Origin: CAYWJA01 sp964458485
Lineage (GTDB): Bacteria; Patescibacteriota; Gracilibacteria; UM-FILTER-43-11
Length of the DNA stretch: 55,405 nt
Direction of reading: 5' to 3'
NCBI GenBank assembly: GCA_964458485.1
Contig: CAYWJA010000009.1
Span: forward strand, 1 to 55,405
Numbering within the stretch: the first letter of the stretch is position 1; each line of letters begins with the position of its first letter. A model generated the notes under the pieces. It did not search any database. It had not been told where the DNA came from and was given only the letters and a program-made list of their open reading frames with translations. This document shows positions 32,214 to 41,542 of the stretch, piece by piece. Both the position numbers and the translations under genes were made by a program.

Positions 32214-33119
32214 ATGGATCGTACTCAACTAATTACCTCGGCTGACCTCACAAAAGAGGAAGTCGATTTTTTGATATCCGAAGCTGAAGCCCTGCGGGAT
32301 AAACGCACAAAAGACCTTGAGGGTAAAATCGTAGCTTCTCTCTTTTATGAGCCAAGTACACGAACTCGCCTTTCTTTCGAGTCTGCAGCCCATCGCCTTT
32401 GTGCAAGGGTTATAACAGTGGCAGATGCCAAAAGCAGTTCCATATCTAAAGGTGAAACCCTAGCAGACACTATCCGTATGGCAGAAAAATATGCAGATAT
32501 TTTAGTAATGCGTCACCCACAAGAAGGTGCTGCACAGGAAGCTTGCGAATACACCAAAAAACCATTCCTAAATGCAGGTGATGGTGCAAATCAACACCCT
32601 ACGCAGGCGTTATTGGATGCGTATACAATACATAGGGAGATGGGTGGAATTGACGGGCTTACGGTCGCTTTTGTAGGCGATTTGAAATTTGGCCGCACAG
32701 TTCATTCACTTTTGCATGTACTCAAATTATATAACATCAAAAAATTCCTTTTTATAAGCCCAAATAGCCTAAAAATGCCACAAAAGTATTTGGATTTACT
32801 TAAAGAAAAAAACATCGAATTTATAGAAGATACTGATTTAGAAAAATATATGTCGGAAATTGATGTTCTTTATATGACGCGCATTCAACAGGAAAGATTT
32901 GAAAGCATAGAAGAATACGAATCATTGAAAGGTTCTTATGTACTTACGGCTAACGTTGTAAAAATGGGTAAGTCTGAAATGCGCATCATGCATCCCCTGC
33001 CACGTGTAGATGAAATTAGCACAGATGTTGATGATATGGAGCAAGCCGCATATTTCCGCCAAGCGGAGAATGGAGTTTATATGAGGATGGCACTTTTGAA
33101 GAATTTAATAGTGCTGTAG
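32214..33119 (+). CDS. pyrB: Aspartate carbamoyltransferase catalytic chain
   Basis: 301 aa, usual length. Carbamoyl-phosphate site FYEPSTRTRLSFE (44-56), NQHPTQALLDAYT (126-138) and the aspartate-site segment MHPLPRVDEI (259-268). Converts carbamoyl phosphate and aspartate to carbamoyl-aspartate in pyrimidine synthesis. No regulatory PyrI gene is adjacent. The last codons and TAG are made of the same GTGCTGTAG unit that is reiterated in the repeat that follows, so the repeat overlaps the gene end. pyrC follows on the same strand. Confidence 0.95.
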   Translation: MDRTQLITSADLTKEEVDFLISEAEALRDKRTKDLEGKIVASLFYEPSTRTRLSFESAAHRLCARVITVADAKSSSISKGETLADTIRMAEKYADILVMRHPQEGAAQEACEYTKKPFLNAGDGANQHPTQALLDAYTIHREMGGIDGLTVAFVGDLKFGRTVHSLLHVLKLYNIKKFLFISPNSLKMPQKYLDLLKEKNIEFIEDTDLEKYMSEIDVLYMTRIQQERFESIEEYESLKGSYVLTANVVKMGKSEMRIMHPLPRVDEISTDVDDMEQAAYFRQAENGVYMRMALLKNLIVL

Positions 33120-33202
33120 TGCTATAGTGCTGTAGTCCTTTCGTGCTGACTAATTAATCAGACAGGACGAAAGCACGAAAGCACGACAGGACGAAAGCAC
33201 AA
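33109..33202. repeat. Iterated inverted repeat between pyrB and pyrC (GTGCTGTAG type)
   Basis: The left arm reiterates AGTGCTGTAG/TGCTATAG ending CCTTTCGTGCTG; the right arm has CAGGACGAAAGCACGAAAGC and GACAGGACGAAAGCAC. The left arm includes the pyrB stop; the right arm ends 5 nt before the pyrC ATG. Confidence 0.85.
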
Positions 33203-33205
33203 AAA

Positions 33206-34492
33206 ATGAAATTACTAATAAAAAATGGTCGTATAATCGATCCTGCAACAAAAACTGACGAACAATCAGATATTTTAATTGAAGATGGAATTATTACTAC
33301 AATTACCCCTATTGGATCTCCAATCGGATCCCCAACGGATCCCCAATTGGAAACAATAGATGCCACAGGCAAACTCATCATCCCATCCGCAATCGACCTC
33401 CACGTCCATCTACGCGACTTTGAGCAGAGCTACAAAGAAACTATTGCAACCAGTACAAAGGCAGCTTGGAAGGGCGGAATATCCACGGTATTAGCAATGC
33501 CAAATACAAAGCCACCACTAGATTGCGAAGAAAATATTAAAAAATATCAAGAAATCATAAAAAATGATGGAGAAGTTGAAGTTTTAATTGCCGGAGCTAT
33601 CACTCAAGGATTAAAAGGTAATAAGCTAGCTGATTTAGAAAGCTATAAATCACTTGGAATCAAATTTATAACCGATGATGGTTTTGATGTGAATGATGAA
33701 GGCTTACTTGAAGAAGCTTATAGAAAAGCTAAAGAACTTGATTTAATTGTTTTAACTCATGCAGAAATAGATTCAATTGCACCCGATGGAGTTATGAATG
33801 AAGGTGAAATCAGCAAGAAACTTGGCGTTCCCGGGCAACCTAACGAAAAAGAATGGAGGGCAGTAGAACGCGGCATCCGACTAGCCATCAAAACCGGTAC
33901 ACAGGCTCATATGACACATTTAAGCACTAAAGAATCAATCGAGCTAGTCCGCCAGGCTAAGGGGGAAACTGAACTGATTACCTGCGATGCCACACCTCAT
34001 CATTTTATGTTAACTGAAGATATTGTAGAAAAACTTGGCGGAATCGCAAAGGTCAATCCCCCACTCCGAACAGAGGAGGATCGAATGGCTGTAATTGGAG
34101 GAATTAAAGATGGCACAGTTGACGCCCTGATAACCGATCATGCGCCACATAGTAATGAAGAAAAAAATACTAATCTCATGAAGGCTGCTTATGGTTTTAC
34201 CGGGCTGGAGATCTTAATTCCAACTGTAATTACCGAGCTATATCACAATCAAAAAATTGATCTAATGCGGGTAATTGAACTCCTAACAATCAATCCCGCA
34301 AGGCTAGCCGATCTGGATGTGGGTAGCATACAAGTTGGCAAACCTGCGAACATTACAATTATTGATCTGAATACAGAGAAAAAAGTAGATACATCTACAT
34401 TTGAATCTAAGGGAAAAAGTACGCCTTTTGATGAAATGAGCTTAAAAGGTTGGCCTGTTATGACGGCTTATAAGGGAAAAATTTATTCTTAA
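33206..34492 (+). CDS. pyrC: Dihydroorotase, type I
   Basis: 428 aa, usual length for class I. Metal site DLHVHLRDF (64-72), TNxKPP-type segment PNTKPPL, and DHAPH (311-315); TGLEILIPTV follows. Cyclises carbamoyl-aspartate to dihydroorotate, the step after PyrB. Residues about 35-48 (PIGSPIGSPTDPQLE) are encoded by a three-fold iterated 11-12-bp unit and look like an insertion in a surface loop of the N-terminal beta-sandwich. The stop lies 3 bp from the end of the convergent lipoprotein gene. Confidence 0.94.
   Translation: MKLLIKNGRIIDPATKTDEQSDILIEDGIITTITPIGSPIGSPTDPQLETIDATGKLIIPSAIDLHVHLRDFEQSYKETIATSTKAAWKGGISTVLAMPNTKPPLDCEENIKKYQEIIKNDGEVEVLIAGAITQGLKGNKLADLESYKSLGIKFITDDGFDVNDEGLLEEAYRKAKELDLIVLTHAEIDSIAPDGVMNEGEISKKLGVPGQPNEKEWRAVERGIRLAIKTGTQAHMTHLSTKESIELVRQAKGETELITCDATPHHFMLTEDIVEKLGGIAKVNPPLRTEEDRMAVIGGIKDGTVDALITDHAPHSNEEKNTNLMKAAYGFTGLEILIPTVITELYHNQKIDLMRVIELLTINPARLADLDVGSIQVGKPANITIIDLNTEKKVDTSTFESKGKSTPFDEMSLKGWPVMTAYKGKIYS
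33309..33350. repeat. Iterated unit inside pyrC
   Basis: Three tandem copies of about AATCGGATCCCC (ATTGGATCTCC, AATCGGATCCCC, AACGGATCCCC) ending in the palindrome CCAATTGG. The frame is kept. Confidence 0.7.
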
Positions 34493-34495
34493 AAA

Positions 34496-35476
34496 TCAAT
34501 TCTTCTTTCTGCCCTTTTTACCCCAATAATAAGTAGTATTTTTATCTTTAGCCTCAGCATAAAAATCACTTCCAAGTACTTGGAAAGTATATGGATCAGC
34601 TCCAATAACTATTTTTGCCTCATTTCCATTATAAGCAGAGAAAAAAACGCTATCTTTATCTTTGGCATATCCTGCTTTTAGAACTTTAAAAGTCTTTGGA
34701 TCAGCTTTTTTAACTATGGATATTCTTGGCTCAAAGCGCACACCTCCTCCGAATTCAACAGCTGTAAAGACTAAATTTTTGTCCTTAGAATAATTCCCAT
34801 CTAATGGTATAAAAGTATTTGGATCAGCTTTTTTTATTTTAAAAATACCATCTACCCTTGTTGATAAAAAAACTGAATTTTTATCTAAACCATAATGTAA
34901 ATATTTAAAATCTTCCAACCCTTTTGAGCCTAAGTATTTAAAGGTAGAGTTATCAGCCTCAGTAACTATTTTATTATGGAAAAAGACTGAATTTTTATCC
35001 TTTGTATAATAATTTCCCAATAACTGAAATGAATTTGGATCAGCTTTTTTTATCATATAAACATGAGAACCATCACTCGTCGCCACAAAAACTGAATTTT
35101 TATCCCTAGAATAATATCCCGCTAATAATTGAAATGTTTCTGGGTCAGATCCTTCTATTTTAACATCATAAATAAAAGAACCGCTCTCTACTGCTAAAAA
35201 AGCTGAATTTTTATCTAAGCCATAATGTAAATTAAATTTTTCAAAATATTTCGAATCTAAAACCTTAAAAGTATTGTAATCAGCCTTAATAATTTTTTCA
35301 TCTTTGAAGAAAACTGAATTTTTATATTTATAAAAACCATTTCCTAAGTCTATTTTTGTGAATACTTTTTTATCTACCTTTTGATTCAATGCCTGTGTAG
35401 GAATATTGTTATTACTACATCCACTAAATAAAATTATAATAACGAAAAAGAGAAATGATTTTTTAAAAATATGCAT
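34496..35476 (-). CDS. DKNYY-family lipoprotein
   Basis: 326 aa. Lipoprotein signal peptide with lipobox LFSGC (Cys20). The rest is about nine repeats of 30-35 aa of the form KADPxTFxxLGxYYSKDKNSVF, the DKNYY repeat. Such proteins are cell-envelope lipoproteins of unknown function. The gene converges on pyrC with 3 bp between stops, and diverges from the PilB gene. Confidence 0.85.
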   Translation of the reverse strand: MHIFKKSFLFFVIIILFSGCSNNNIPTQALNQKVDKKVFTKIDLGNGFYKYKNSVFFKDEKIIKADYNTFKVLDSKYFEKFNLHYGLDKNSAFLAVESGSFIYDVKIEGSDPETFQLLAGYYSRDKNSVFVATSDGSHVYMIKKADPNSFQLLGNYYTKDKNSVFFHNKIVTEADNSTFKYLGSKGLEDFKYLHYGLDKNSVFLSTRVDGIFKIKKADPNTFIPLDGNYSKDKNLVFTAVEFGGGVRFEPRISIVKKADPKTFKVLKAGYAKDKDSVFFSAYNGNEAKIVIGADPYTFQVLGSDFYAEAKDKNTTYYWGKKGRKKN

Positions 35477-35543
35477 ATTTTTGATTAAAAATAATTACAA
35501 CTTATTTTATAGCATAAAACTAATTTGTAGACCAATCTAATAT

Positions 35544-35572
35544 TTGCTTTTTCACCCTACATATGCTATAAT
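35544..35572 (+). promoter_or_regulatory. Promoter of the PilB/GspE gene
   Basis: TTGCTT (35544-35549), 17-nt spacer, TATAAT (35567-35572); start of transcription about 15 nt before the ATG. Confidence 0.7.
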
Positions 35573-35594
35573 ATAAGGATAATACTATAATAAT

Positions 35595-37244
35595 ATGCCA
35601 GATTCATCCGGAGGAAACCATAAACTAGCCGACAGAGCAGCTGCTGTAAACCAGCAGGCCAAAGAACGTGCTGTGCAGGAAAAAGCAAAACAAATGGATA
35701 TGCCGTATGTTAATTTAATGACCATGCCGGTTGGCCAGGATGTAGCAGGAATTGTAGCAAAAGAACAGGCTGAAGAAGCGAAATTAGCTGTATTCTTTCA
35801 GCAAGGTAAAAAATTACGCGTTGCGATTATTGACCCTAATGAAAAAGCACATGCAATTATAGATAAATTACGCACGGATGGCCATGAGGTAGAAATCAGC
35901 CTTTGTTCACAGGAGTCAATTGATGCTGCACACAAAGTATATTTTTCAAAACAATATAAAAAACAGGAGGAGCTTGATAATAAAGTAGAAGAAACAGACC
36001 TTGGTTCAGTTGCAGACGAAATATCTAACCTTGGTGAACTAAAGGATAAAATTGAATCAGCAAGTTATGATGCAGGATTAAATATTATACAGGTAGGCGC
36101 TTATAAAACTGGATCTAGCGATATACATTTCCAACCGGAAGAAAAATACGTGGTGGTACGCTTTCGCGTTGATGGTGTACTTAAACCTATTTTTAACCTC
36201 GAACATAAAACGTATGATGGAATAATAAAAGAAATTAAATATTTATCCCATTTAAAATTAAATATTATAGATGTACCACAGGACGGCCAATATTCCTTTA
36301 AAATAAACGAAAAACAGATTAATGTTCGTGTTTCCACATTGCCTACTCATTACGGCGAAGCTACTGTGATGCGCCTATTGGATTCACAAAGGGCAAAGCT
36401 ATCACTAGAAGATCTTGGCTTTGAAAAAGATGCCCTACAGCATATGCAGGAAGCATCCCAACTTAGTCATGGAATGATTTTAGCGACTGGCCCGACAGGA
36501 AGTGGTAAAACTACAACGCTTTATACAATACTGCAGTCAATTGATACAAAAACAAAAAAAGTAATCACTTTAGAAGACCCAATTGAATATAATCTGGAAG
36601 GCATATCACAAAGTCAGGTGCAGGAAGATAAAGATTATGATTTTGCATCCGGCCTGAGGGCAATTTTACGACAAGATCCTGATGCGATTATGGTTGGTGA
36701 AATACGTGATTTGGAAACCGCGGAAACTGCTGTGCAGGCATCGCTTACTGGGCATTTAGTGATTTCTACGCTTCATACTAATTCTGCAGTTGAATCTATA
36801 CCAAGGTTAATCAATATGGGCTTAAAAAGCTTTATATTGGCTCCTGCAATAGATTTAATTGTAGCCCAAAGACTTGTACGTAAGCTTTGCCCAGATTGTG
36901 CAGAAGCGCAACCCATTACAGAAAGTGAAAAACAGCACATAAGTGAAGTTCTTGAATCTATTAAAAATAAAGGAATTGAAACTCCTGAAATCCCAACTGA
37001 ATTAAAACATACAAAAGGATGTGAAAAATGTGGGAATAGTGGCTTTAAAGGCCAAATTGCCATTACAGAAGTACTTCGTTTTGATCAAGGGCTTAGGGAT
37101 ATGATTTTAGAAAATAAACCTATGCCGGAAATTTACGAATATATAAATCAAAATTCCAAAATGCTTAATTTAAATGAAGACGGAATTTTGAAAATTATTA
37201 AGGAAATAACTACATTAGAGGAGGTTGATAGAGTAGCGAAGTAA
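35595..37244 (+). CDS. PilB/GspE-type assembly ATPase
   Basis: 549 aa. An N-terminal MshEN-like part (about 30-110) is followed by the secretion-ATPase core: Walker A GPTGSGKT (299-306), Asp box and Walker B region RQDPDAIMVGEIRD, His box TLHTNSAV, and a zinc site with CPDC and CEKC. This is the PilB/GspE subfamily that extends type IV pili or type II pseudopili; the zinc site argues against the retraction ATPase PilT. No other pilus gene is adjacent, so the partner set must be elsewhere. The gene ends in TAA, whose last base begins the repeat arm at 37244. Confidence 0.92.
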   Translation: MPDSSGGNHKLADRAAAVNQQAKERAVQEKAKQMDMPYVNLMTMPVGQDVAGIVAKEQAEEAKLAVFFQQGKKLRVAIIDPNEKAHAIIDKLRTDGHEVEISLCSQESIDAAHKVYFSKQYKKQEELDNKVEETDLGSVADEISNLGELKDKIESASYDAGLNIIQVGAYKTGSSDIHFQPEEKYVVVRFRVDGVLKPIFNLEHKTYDGIIKEIKYLSHLKLNIIDVPQDGQYSFKINEKQINVRVSTLPTHYGEATVMRLLDSQRAKLSLEDLGFEKDALQHMQEASQLSHGMILATGPTGSGKTTTLYTILQSIDTKTKKVITLEDPIEYNLEGISQSQVQEDKDYDFASGLRAILRQDPDAIMVGEIRDLETAETAVQASLTGHLVISTLHTNSAVESIPRLINMGLKSFILAPAIDLIVAQRLVRKLCPDCAEAQPITESEKQHISEVLESIKNKGIETPEIPTELKHTKGCEKCGNSGFKGQIAITEVLRFDQGLRDMILENKPMPEIYEYINQNSKMLNLNEDGILKIIKEITTLEEVDRVAK

Positions 37245-37421
37245 TTTCGCATTTCGCATTTCTGATTTCGCATTCAAAAGTCACATTCCGTATTCGGCAT
37301 CTTACTTATAATTAATTAGTCAATATCTGTTAATCTGTATTTGTACTATCTAATTAGTTAGTAAATGCTAAATGATGATTGGAACATGACAATGCGAAAT
37401 CAGAAATGCGAAATGCGAAAT
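37244..37421. repeat. Iterated inverted repeat with perfect 31-bp arms (TTTCGCA type)
   Basis: The left arm (37244-37274) and right arm (37391-37421) are perfect reverse complements over 31 bp, each made of three ATTTCGC/GCGAAAT units. Degenerate copies continue inward (CATTCCGTATTCGGCATC). The left arm starts at the PilB stop codon and the right arm abuts the terminator. Confidence 0.95.
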
Positions 37422-37459
37422 AAAAAAGCCTCTTTTGCTTCGCTGCAAGAGGCTTTTTT
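37422..37459. terminator. Bidirectional terminator between PilB gene and SLH gene
   Basis: AAAAAAGCCTCTT (37422-37434) pairs with AAGAGGCTTTTTT (37447-37459), with a short TTGC/GCAA extension. It serves both convergent genes. Confidence 0.9.
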
Positions 37460-37483
37460 AGGTTTTTTTACCCAAAATAAAAA

Positions 37484-40400
37484 TTATAACAATTTAAACC
37501 TCTGTAATATTTTATCAGTAAAACCTTTTGGTAAATTCTGATCAATCTGAAGCTCAAATATAAAATTATTATATGTAAATATATAATAAAAATCTGTAAA
37601 ATCCTGATAAGCAATTGCTGGCTGACCACCTATTGTTAAATCAGCCATTTTTGAAGGACTTCCTATATTTTTCCATGCCTGCTCAGCAGTTATTGGGCCG
37701 CCACCTGGGGCAAGGCTAACATTAATAACATAAGCTGAAGTTCCATACTCCGCGCTATCGAAAGCCAATTTGTATTGCCCAGACCCATCAGGCTTTATGT
37801 CTGATACTTTCTTAGCCTTCCAATCTCTTATATAATCCGACGTAAATAAACCCTCTTCCATAAAACGAAACCAGTAATATTCCGGATGTGTAATGTTCGA
37901 AGGAGTATTAGGTGTTTTAAATCCTTCCATTAATTTTGTTTCTGTTTTAAGTGTAAGTGCAGTATTGTGAAATGTTATTGTAAAATGAGCATTGCCATCT
38001 ATAAATGTATAATGCGTAAAGCCAGGGCCATTAGAATCCCCATAACCTATAGCCTTTTTGCCGGCAATGGTTAGATCATGAACTTTAATAAAATTACTTG
38101 GCATCGTTTTCCATAATTCATCCATTGTTTTTGGCTGAGAATTATCGAGATACCTCATATTTACAAAATAAACATACTGTTTGCTTGAGTTCTGGAACTT
38201 TAATACATAAGAACCTTGTGGGTTTGAACCGGAAAGAGTATTGGTTTTAGTAGTTGTCCAGCTATCCGGATAATCTGCTGTAAACAATCCATTCTCAGTG
38301 TATCTAAGCCAATTACCTGATGGAGCAGGTGTGCCCGATGAGGCATTGGATAATATAAAATCATTTCTTAACTGCTTCACAGTAGCACTGCTTAACCCTT
38401 TTGTATCAATACTAAGGGTAAATTTTCTATTATTATCGACAAAAATATAATGTGTAAAATAAGTTGTTTTTACATCTGTTTGTATATATGTTGACTCTCT
38501 ATAGGCTATCGACTTTTTGCCTGAAATAGTAAGATCAGAAACTTTCATGTAAGTACTTTGATAAGCCCCCCAGGTTTTTGGCATTTGTGCCCACATCTGT
38601 TCCACGGTTTGTGGTGATGATGGATTGATCGTTTCCATCTTAACAGAATAGACATTTTTATTTTGTTTATCGGTGAAATCTAAATTATAGGATCCTGTTC
38701 CATCAGGCTTGCTTGTATCGTTTTTTGTCGTTTTCCATTCATCCGGATAATCTGTAGTAAATAATCCACTTTCAGTATATGTTATCCAGTTTGATTTTGT
38801 GTAATCTGCAGTAGGACCCCAACCAGAACCGGATCCACTAGACGAGCTGGAAGATGATCCTCCGGATGAGCCAGAGGTAGGACCTGAAAGGAGCTTAAAG
38901 CTATTTAATAACTTACTAACAGTATTTGTAGAATCTTTTAATAATGTATGTTTAATAATAAGGTCGTAAATATAATTGCCCTTTACAAATAAATAACCAT
39001 TACGTGGTGTTGGCGCAGAATAAGTATATTTAACAGCCTTTACCCCACCTACGGTAGTGTCTGACACCTTTGTTAATGGAACTGTACCGCCTGTAGAAAA
39101 ATCCTTCCACGCAGCATTCAAATCCTGATTCAATATGTTATAATAAATCGACATCACAACTGGAACTTGTGAGCTTTTATCGGTTAATGTGAATGCATAA
39201 GGAGAACCACCTGGTACTGGAATATGCGGCATTCCCAGCGCTGATAATTCAGACGGGTGATCTATACTGAAATTAGAGCCTTCTTTAAAGGTTGACCACT
39301 TAGAATATGTACCACTTGTACTAGCTCCGCTACTAGATGATACACCTGAACCCAAAAGCTTAAATCCTTTTAATATTTTATCAATAGTATTAGTACCATA
39401 TTTCACCATAGTATCATCTATCATGAGAAAGAAAATTAAATCTCCATGTAAAAACATGTAACTTTCTATAGGGGAAGAACTAGTGTCTGTATATTTAATG
39501 GCATTTTGACCAGCTATTTTTACATCTGCTAATTTTTTAAAAGACATAATTTTTTGCTCATCCTGGAAGACCTGATTTAAAGTTTTATTGGCAGAATTTT
39601 TAGCTATTATTAAATGATAAACAGGAGACTTTTTTTCATCCTCTAGTAATAAAATATATGACTCCTTTACTGTTTTAGGAATATTGCCGCCTTTATGCAA
39701 GATGCTCCATCCTTTCGGATAATCTGTACTAAACACTCCTGCTTCAGTATAGGTAGTCCAATTAGTATAACCACTTGCGCTTGGAGCTACAGGCTTAGGA
39801 GTAAGTAATTTTACACCCTGAAGTAACTTATTAGTAGTATTTTGTTTATCCTTAATGTAGCCCGTACCAATTAAAATATCATAAATTACATCATTATAAA
39901 TAACTGTATAATATGTATTTTCTTTTTTAATATTGTCTTTATAAGTTATTGCCTTTTGACCATTAATTGTGATATCTGATTTATTTTGAAAAATGCCAAA
40001 TTTCTGCCTTTCCTGCCATAACTTATCGATATTTTTTCCTTGTGCACCTAGTGTCATTACGCCAAAAGTATTTTTATTATTCTTGTTATAAAAATAAAAA
40101 GCATTTAATGGCGTAGGCTTTTTCATAGTCCATTCATCTGGATATTCAACTATAAAACTATCTTTTTCAGTATAAGTTAACCATTTACTATACCCGCTTG
40201 TTGTAGCTGGTGTTGGAGTACCGCCAGAACCTGAGCTAGAAGTTGTTGTTGCACCACCAGATGAACCTGATGAACTTGAACTGGACGAGCTACTGGAAGA
40301 TGAGGAACTACTACTTGATCCACTACTTGAGCTACTACTTGAGCTACTACTTGACCCACTATTGGAACCCCTAATCTTTGCATTCTGTGCGCTTATAATC

Positions 40401-41029
40401 ATCTTTGCCATCTCCGCACGCGTAACGTAATTACCTGGCCCAAACTCGCCTGTAGGATTACCTGATGGATCTTTATAGCCATCCACAACAGACATGTTAT
40501 ATGCAGTTAATACATAATCGCTATACCAGGCATTTGGATCCACATCAGAAAAAATTGATGCCGGCGCCAACGTACTTGGAATACCAAAGGCATTAACAAG
40601 TATTTTTGTCGCCTGCGCACGAGTTACTTTATCGCCGGATCCAAATTTACCTGTTGATTTACCCTGTGCATTTTTATAACCCGATACAATACCTTTCTTT
40701 TTTGCAGCCTGTACATAATCGTAATACCATGCGCCTTTTTTTACATCAGTAAAAGGTGATATACCAGGTGCCGTATAGCCAAAAAATCCCCCTGACTTTT
40801 TAATAACCATCTTTACGAGCTCAGCACGGTTAACAGGATCGTTAGGACGATAATAATCTGCTTTGTCTATAACATCTGTATCAACTAATTCCTGAACAAA
40901 CCCATGATACCAGGTATTATTTGGCACATCTTTAAATGTAGATGTGGTATTTGCAAACACACTTCCATTTATTATAAAAATTGAAAATGCAGCAAGTACT
41001 GCAATTGTCTTCTTGAGCGTTTTAATCAT
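37484..41029 (-). CDS. SLH-domain surface protein with six PsbP-like repeats
   Basis: 1181 aa from ATG at 41029 (MIKTLKKTIAVLAAFSIFI). A longer frame to 41164 is rejected because a consensus promoter lies inside it. Signal peptide 1-26, then three SLH domains (about 30-210, each with the DVxxxxWYxxYVQ...RAExxKM pattern), a Ser-rich linker of about 35 residues, then six repeats of about 130-150 aa beginning like WxTYTExGLFxxDYPDxW and ending near KLLxxFKLL. The repeat resembles PsbP/Mog1-type folds. SLH domains bind cell-wall polymer, so the protein should sit on the surface; the role of the repeats is unknown. It lies downstream of the 2926-aa SLH protein on the same strand. Confidence 0.9.
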   Translation of the reverse strand: MIKTLKKTIAVLAAFSIFIINGSVFANTTSTFKDVPNNTWYHGFVQELVDTDVIDKADYYRPNDPVNRAELVKMVIKKSGGFFGYTAPGISPFTDVKKGAWYYDYVQAAKKKGIVSGYKNAQGKSTGKFGSGDKVTRAQATKILVNAFGIPSTLAPASIFSDVDPNAWYSDYVLTAYNMSVVDGYKDPSGNPTGEFGPGNYVTRAEMAKMIISAQNAKIRGSNSGSSSSSSSSSSSGSSSSSSSSSSSSSSSSSGSSGGATTTSSSGSGGTPTPATTSGYSKWLTYTEKDSFIVEYPDEWTMKKPTPLNAFYFYNKNNKNTFGVMTLGAQGKNIDKLWQERQKFGIFQNKSDITINGQKAITYKDNIKKENTYYTVIYNDVIYDILIGTGYIKDKQNTTNKLLQGVKLLTPKPVAPSASGYTNWTTYTEAGVFSTDYPKGWSILHKGGNIPKTVKESYILLLEDEKKSPVYHLIIAKNSANKTLNQVFQDEQKIMSFKKLADVKIAGQNAIKYTDTSSSPIESYMFLHGDLIFFLMIDDTMVKYGTNTIDKILKGFKLLGSGVSSSSGASTSGTYSKWSTFKEGSNFSIDHPSELSALGMPHIPVPGGSPYAFTLTDKSSQVPVVMSIYYNILNQDLNAAWKDFSTGGTVPLTKVSDTTVGGVKAVKYTYSAPTPRNGYLFVKGNYIYDLIIKHTLLKDSTNTVSKLLNSFKLLSGPTSGSSGGSSSSSSSGSGSGWGPTADYTKSNWITYTESGLFTTDYPDEWKTTKNDTSKPDGTGSYNLDFTDKQNKNVYSVKMETINPSSPQTVEQMWAQMPKTWGAYQSTYMKVSDLTISGKKSIAYRESTYIQTDVKTTYFTHYIFVDNNRKFTLSIDTKGLSSATVKQLRNDFILSNASSGTPAPSGNWLRYTENGLFTADYPDSWTTTKTNTLSGSNPQGSYVLKFQNSSKQYVYFVNMRYLDNSQPKTMDELWKTMPSNFIKVHDLTIAGKKAIGYGDSNGPGFTHYTFIDGNAHFTITFHNTALTLKTETKLMEGFKTPNTPSNITHPEYYWFRFMEEGLFTSDYIRDWKAKKVSDIKPDGSGQYKLAFDSAEYGTSAYVINVSLAPGGGPITAEQAWKNIGSPSKMADLTIGGQPAIAYQDFTDFYYIFTYNNFIFELQIDQNLPKGFTDKILQRFKLL

Positions 41030-41078
41030 AGTAGTTTTATTAGAAATTAAATTTCTTCTATGCAATTTATTGTTCTTT

Positions 41079-41107
41079 ATTGTATTAGAGCTATTTTTTG
41101 GTGTCAA
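41079..41107 (-). promoter_or_regulatory. Promoter of the 1181-aa SLH gene
   Basis: Reading leftward: TTGACA (41107-41102), 17-nt spacer, TACAAT (41084-41079). It gives a 5' leader of about 43 nt before ATG 41029 and decides that start. Confidence 0.8.
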
Positions 41108-41235
41108 CAAGGACTTAATCCTTCTTAGGCACTTTAATAATAAGGGAAGTAATAATTCTGACATGATTGTTTAATTTGGTTAGATTCATTTAGTTATACA
41201 CGTAATAAGAAATTTTGTTACAAAATTTCCTGTAT

Positions 41236-41505
41236 CTGAGATCTCAGAACTCAGATCTCAAATTCGATTTATCATTTGTGTATGTAGTATTTTTTCCCGT
41301 TTGTCATCCCGACTTGTCGGGATCCACATAAAGAAGTAATGGCTATACTACTAATATACTAATTATCTTGTTCACCGATATTGCGATAATTATTCGCATA
41401 TTCAGATAATTCGATTATGAGAAAAAGAGTTATAATACAATTTATAAATAACATGGATCCCGCATCAAGTGCGGGATGACAAAGGGTGAATCAGAGATCT
41501 GAAAT
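41236..41505. repeat. Nested palindromic element between SLH genes
   Basis: Outer imperfect arms made of CTGAGATCTCAGA-type units (41236-41260 and 41491-41505). Inner arms of the GTCATCCCG family: TTTGTCATCCC...GGGATCCA (41300-41326) and TGGATCCC...GGGATGACAAA (41454-41483), each with its own hairpin. The 127-bp core between is AT-rich with no recognised gene. Confidence 0.8.
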
Positions 41506-41542
41506 CAAAAAGATCCGCCCTGCAGTACAGGACGGATCTTTT
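41506..41542 (-). terminator. Terminator of the 2926-aa SLH gene
   Basis: AAAAGATCCGCCCTG faces CAGGACGGATCTTTT across a short loop, with an A-run on the left that becomes the T-run on the minus-strand transcript. Confidence 0.85.

Noticed and set aside
41030..41164. N-terminal extension of the 1181-aa SLH protein (start at 41164)
   Set aside because: A consensus promoter lies inside the extension and a normal signal peptide begins at 41029.
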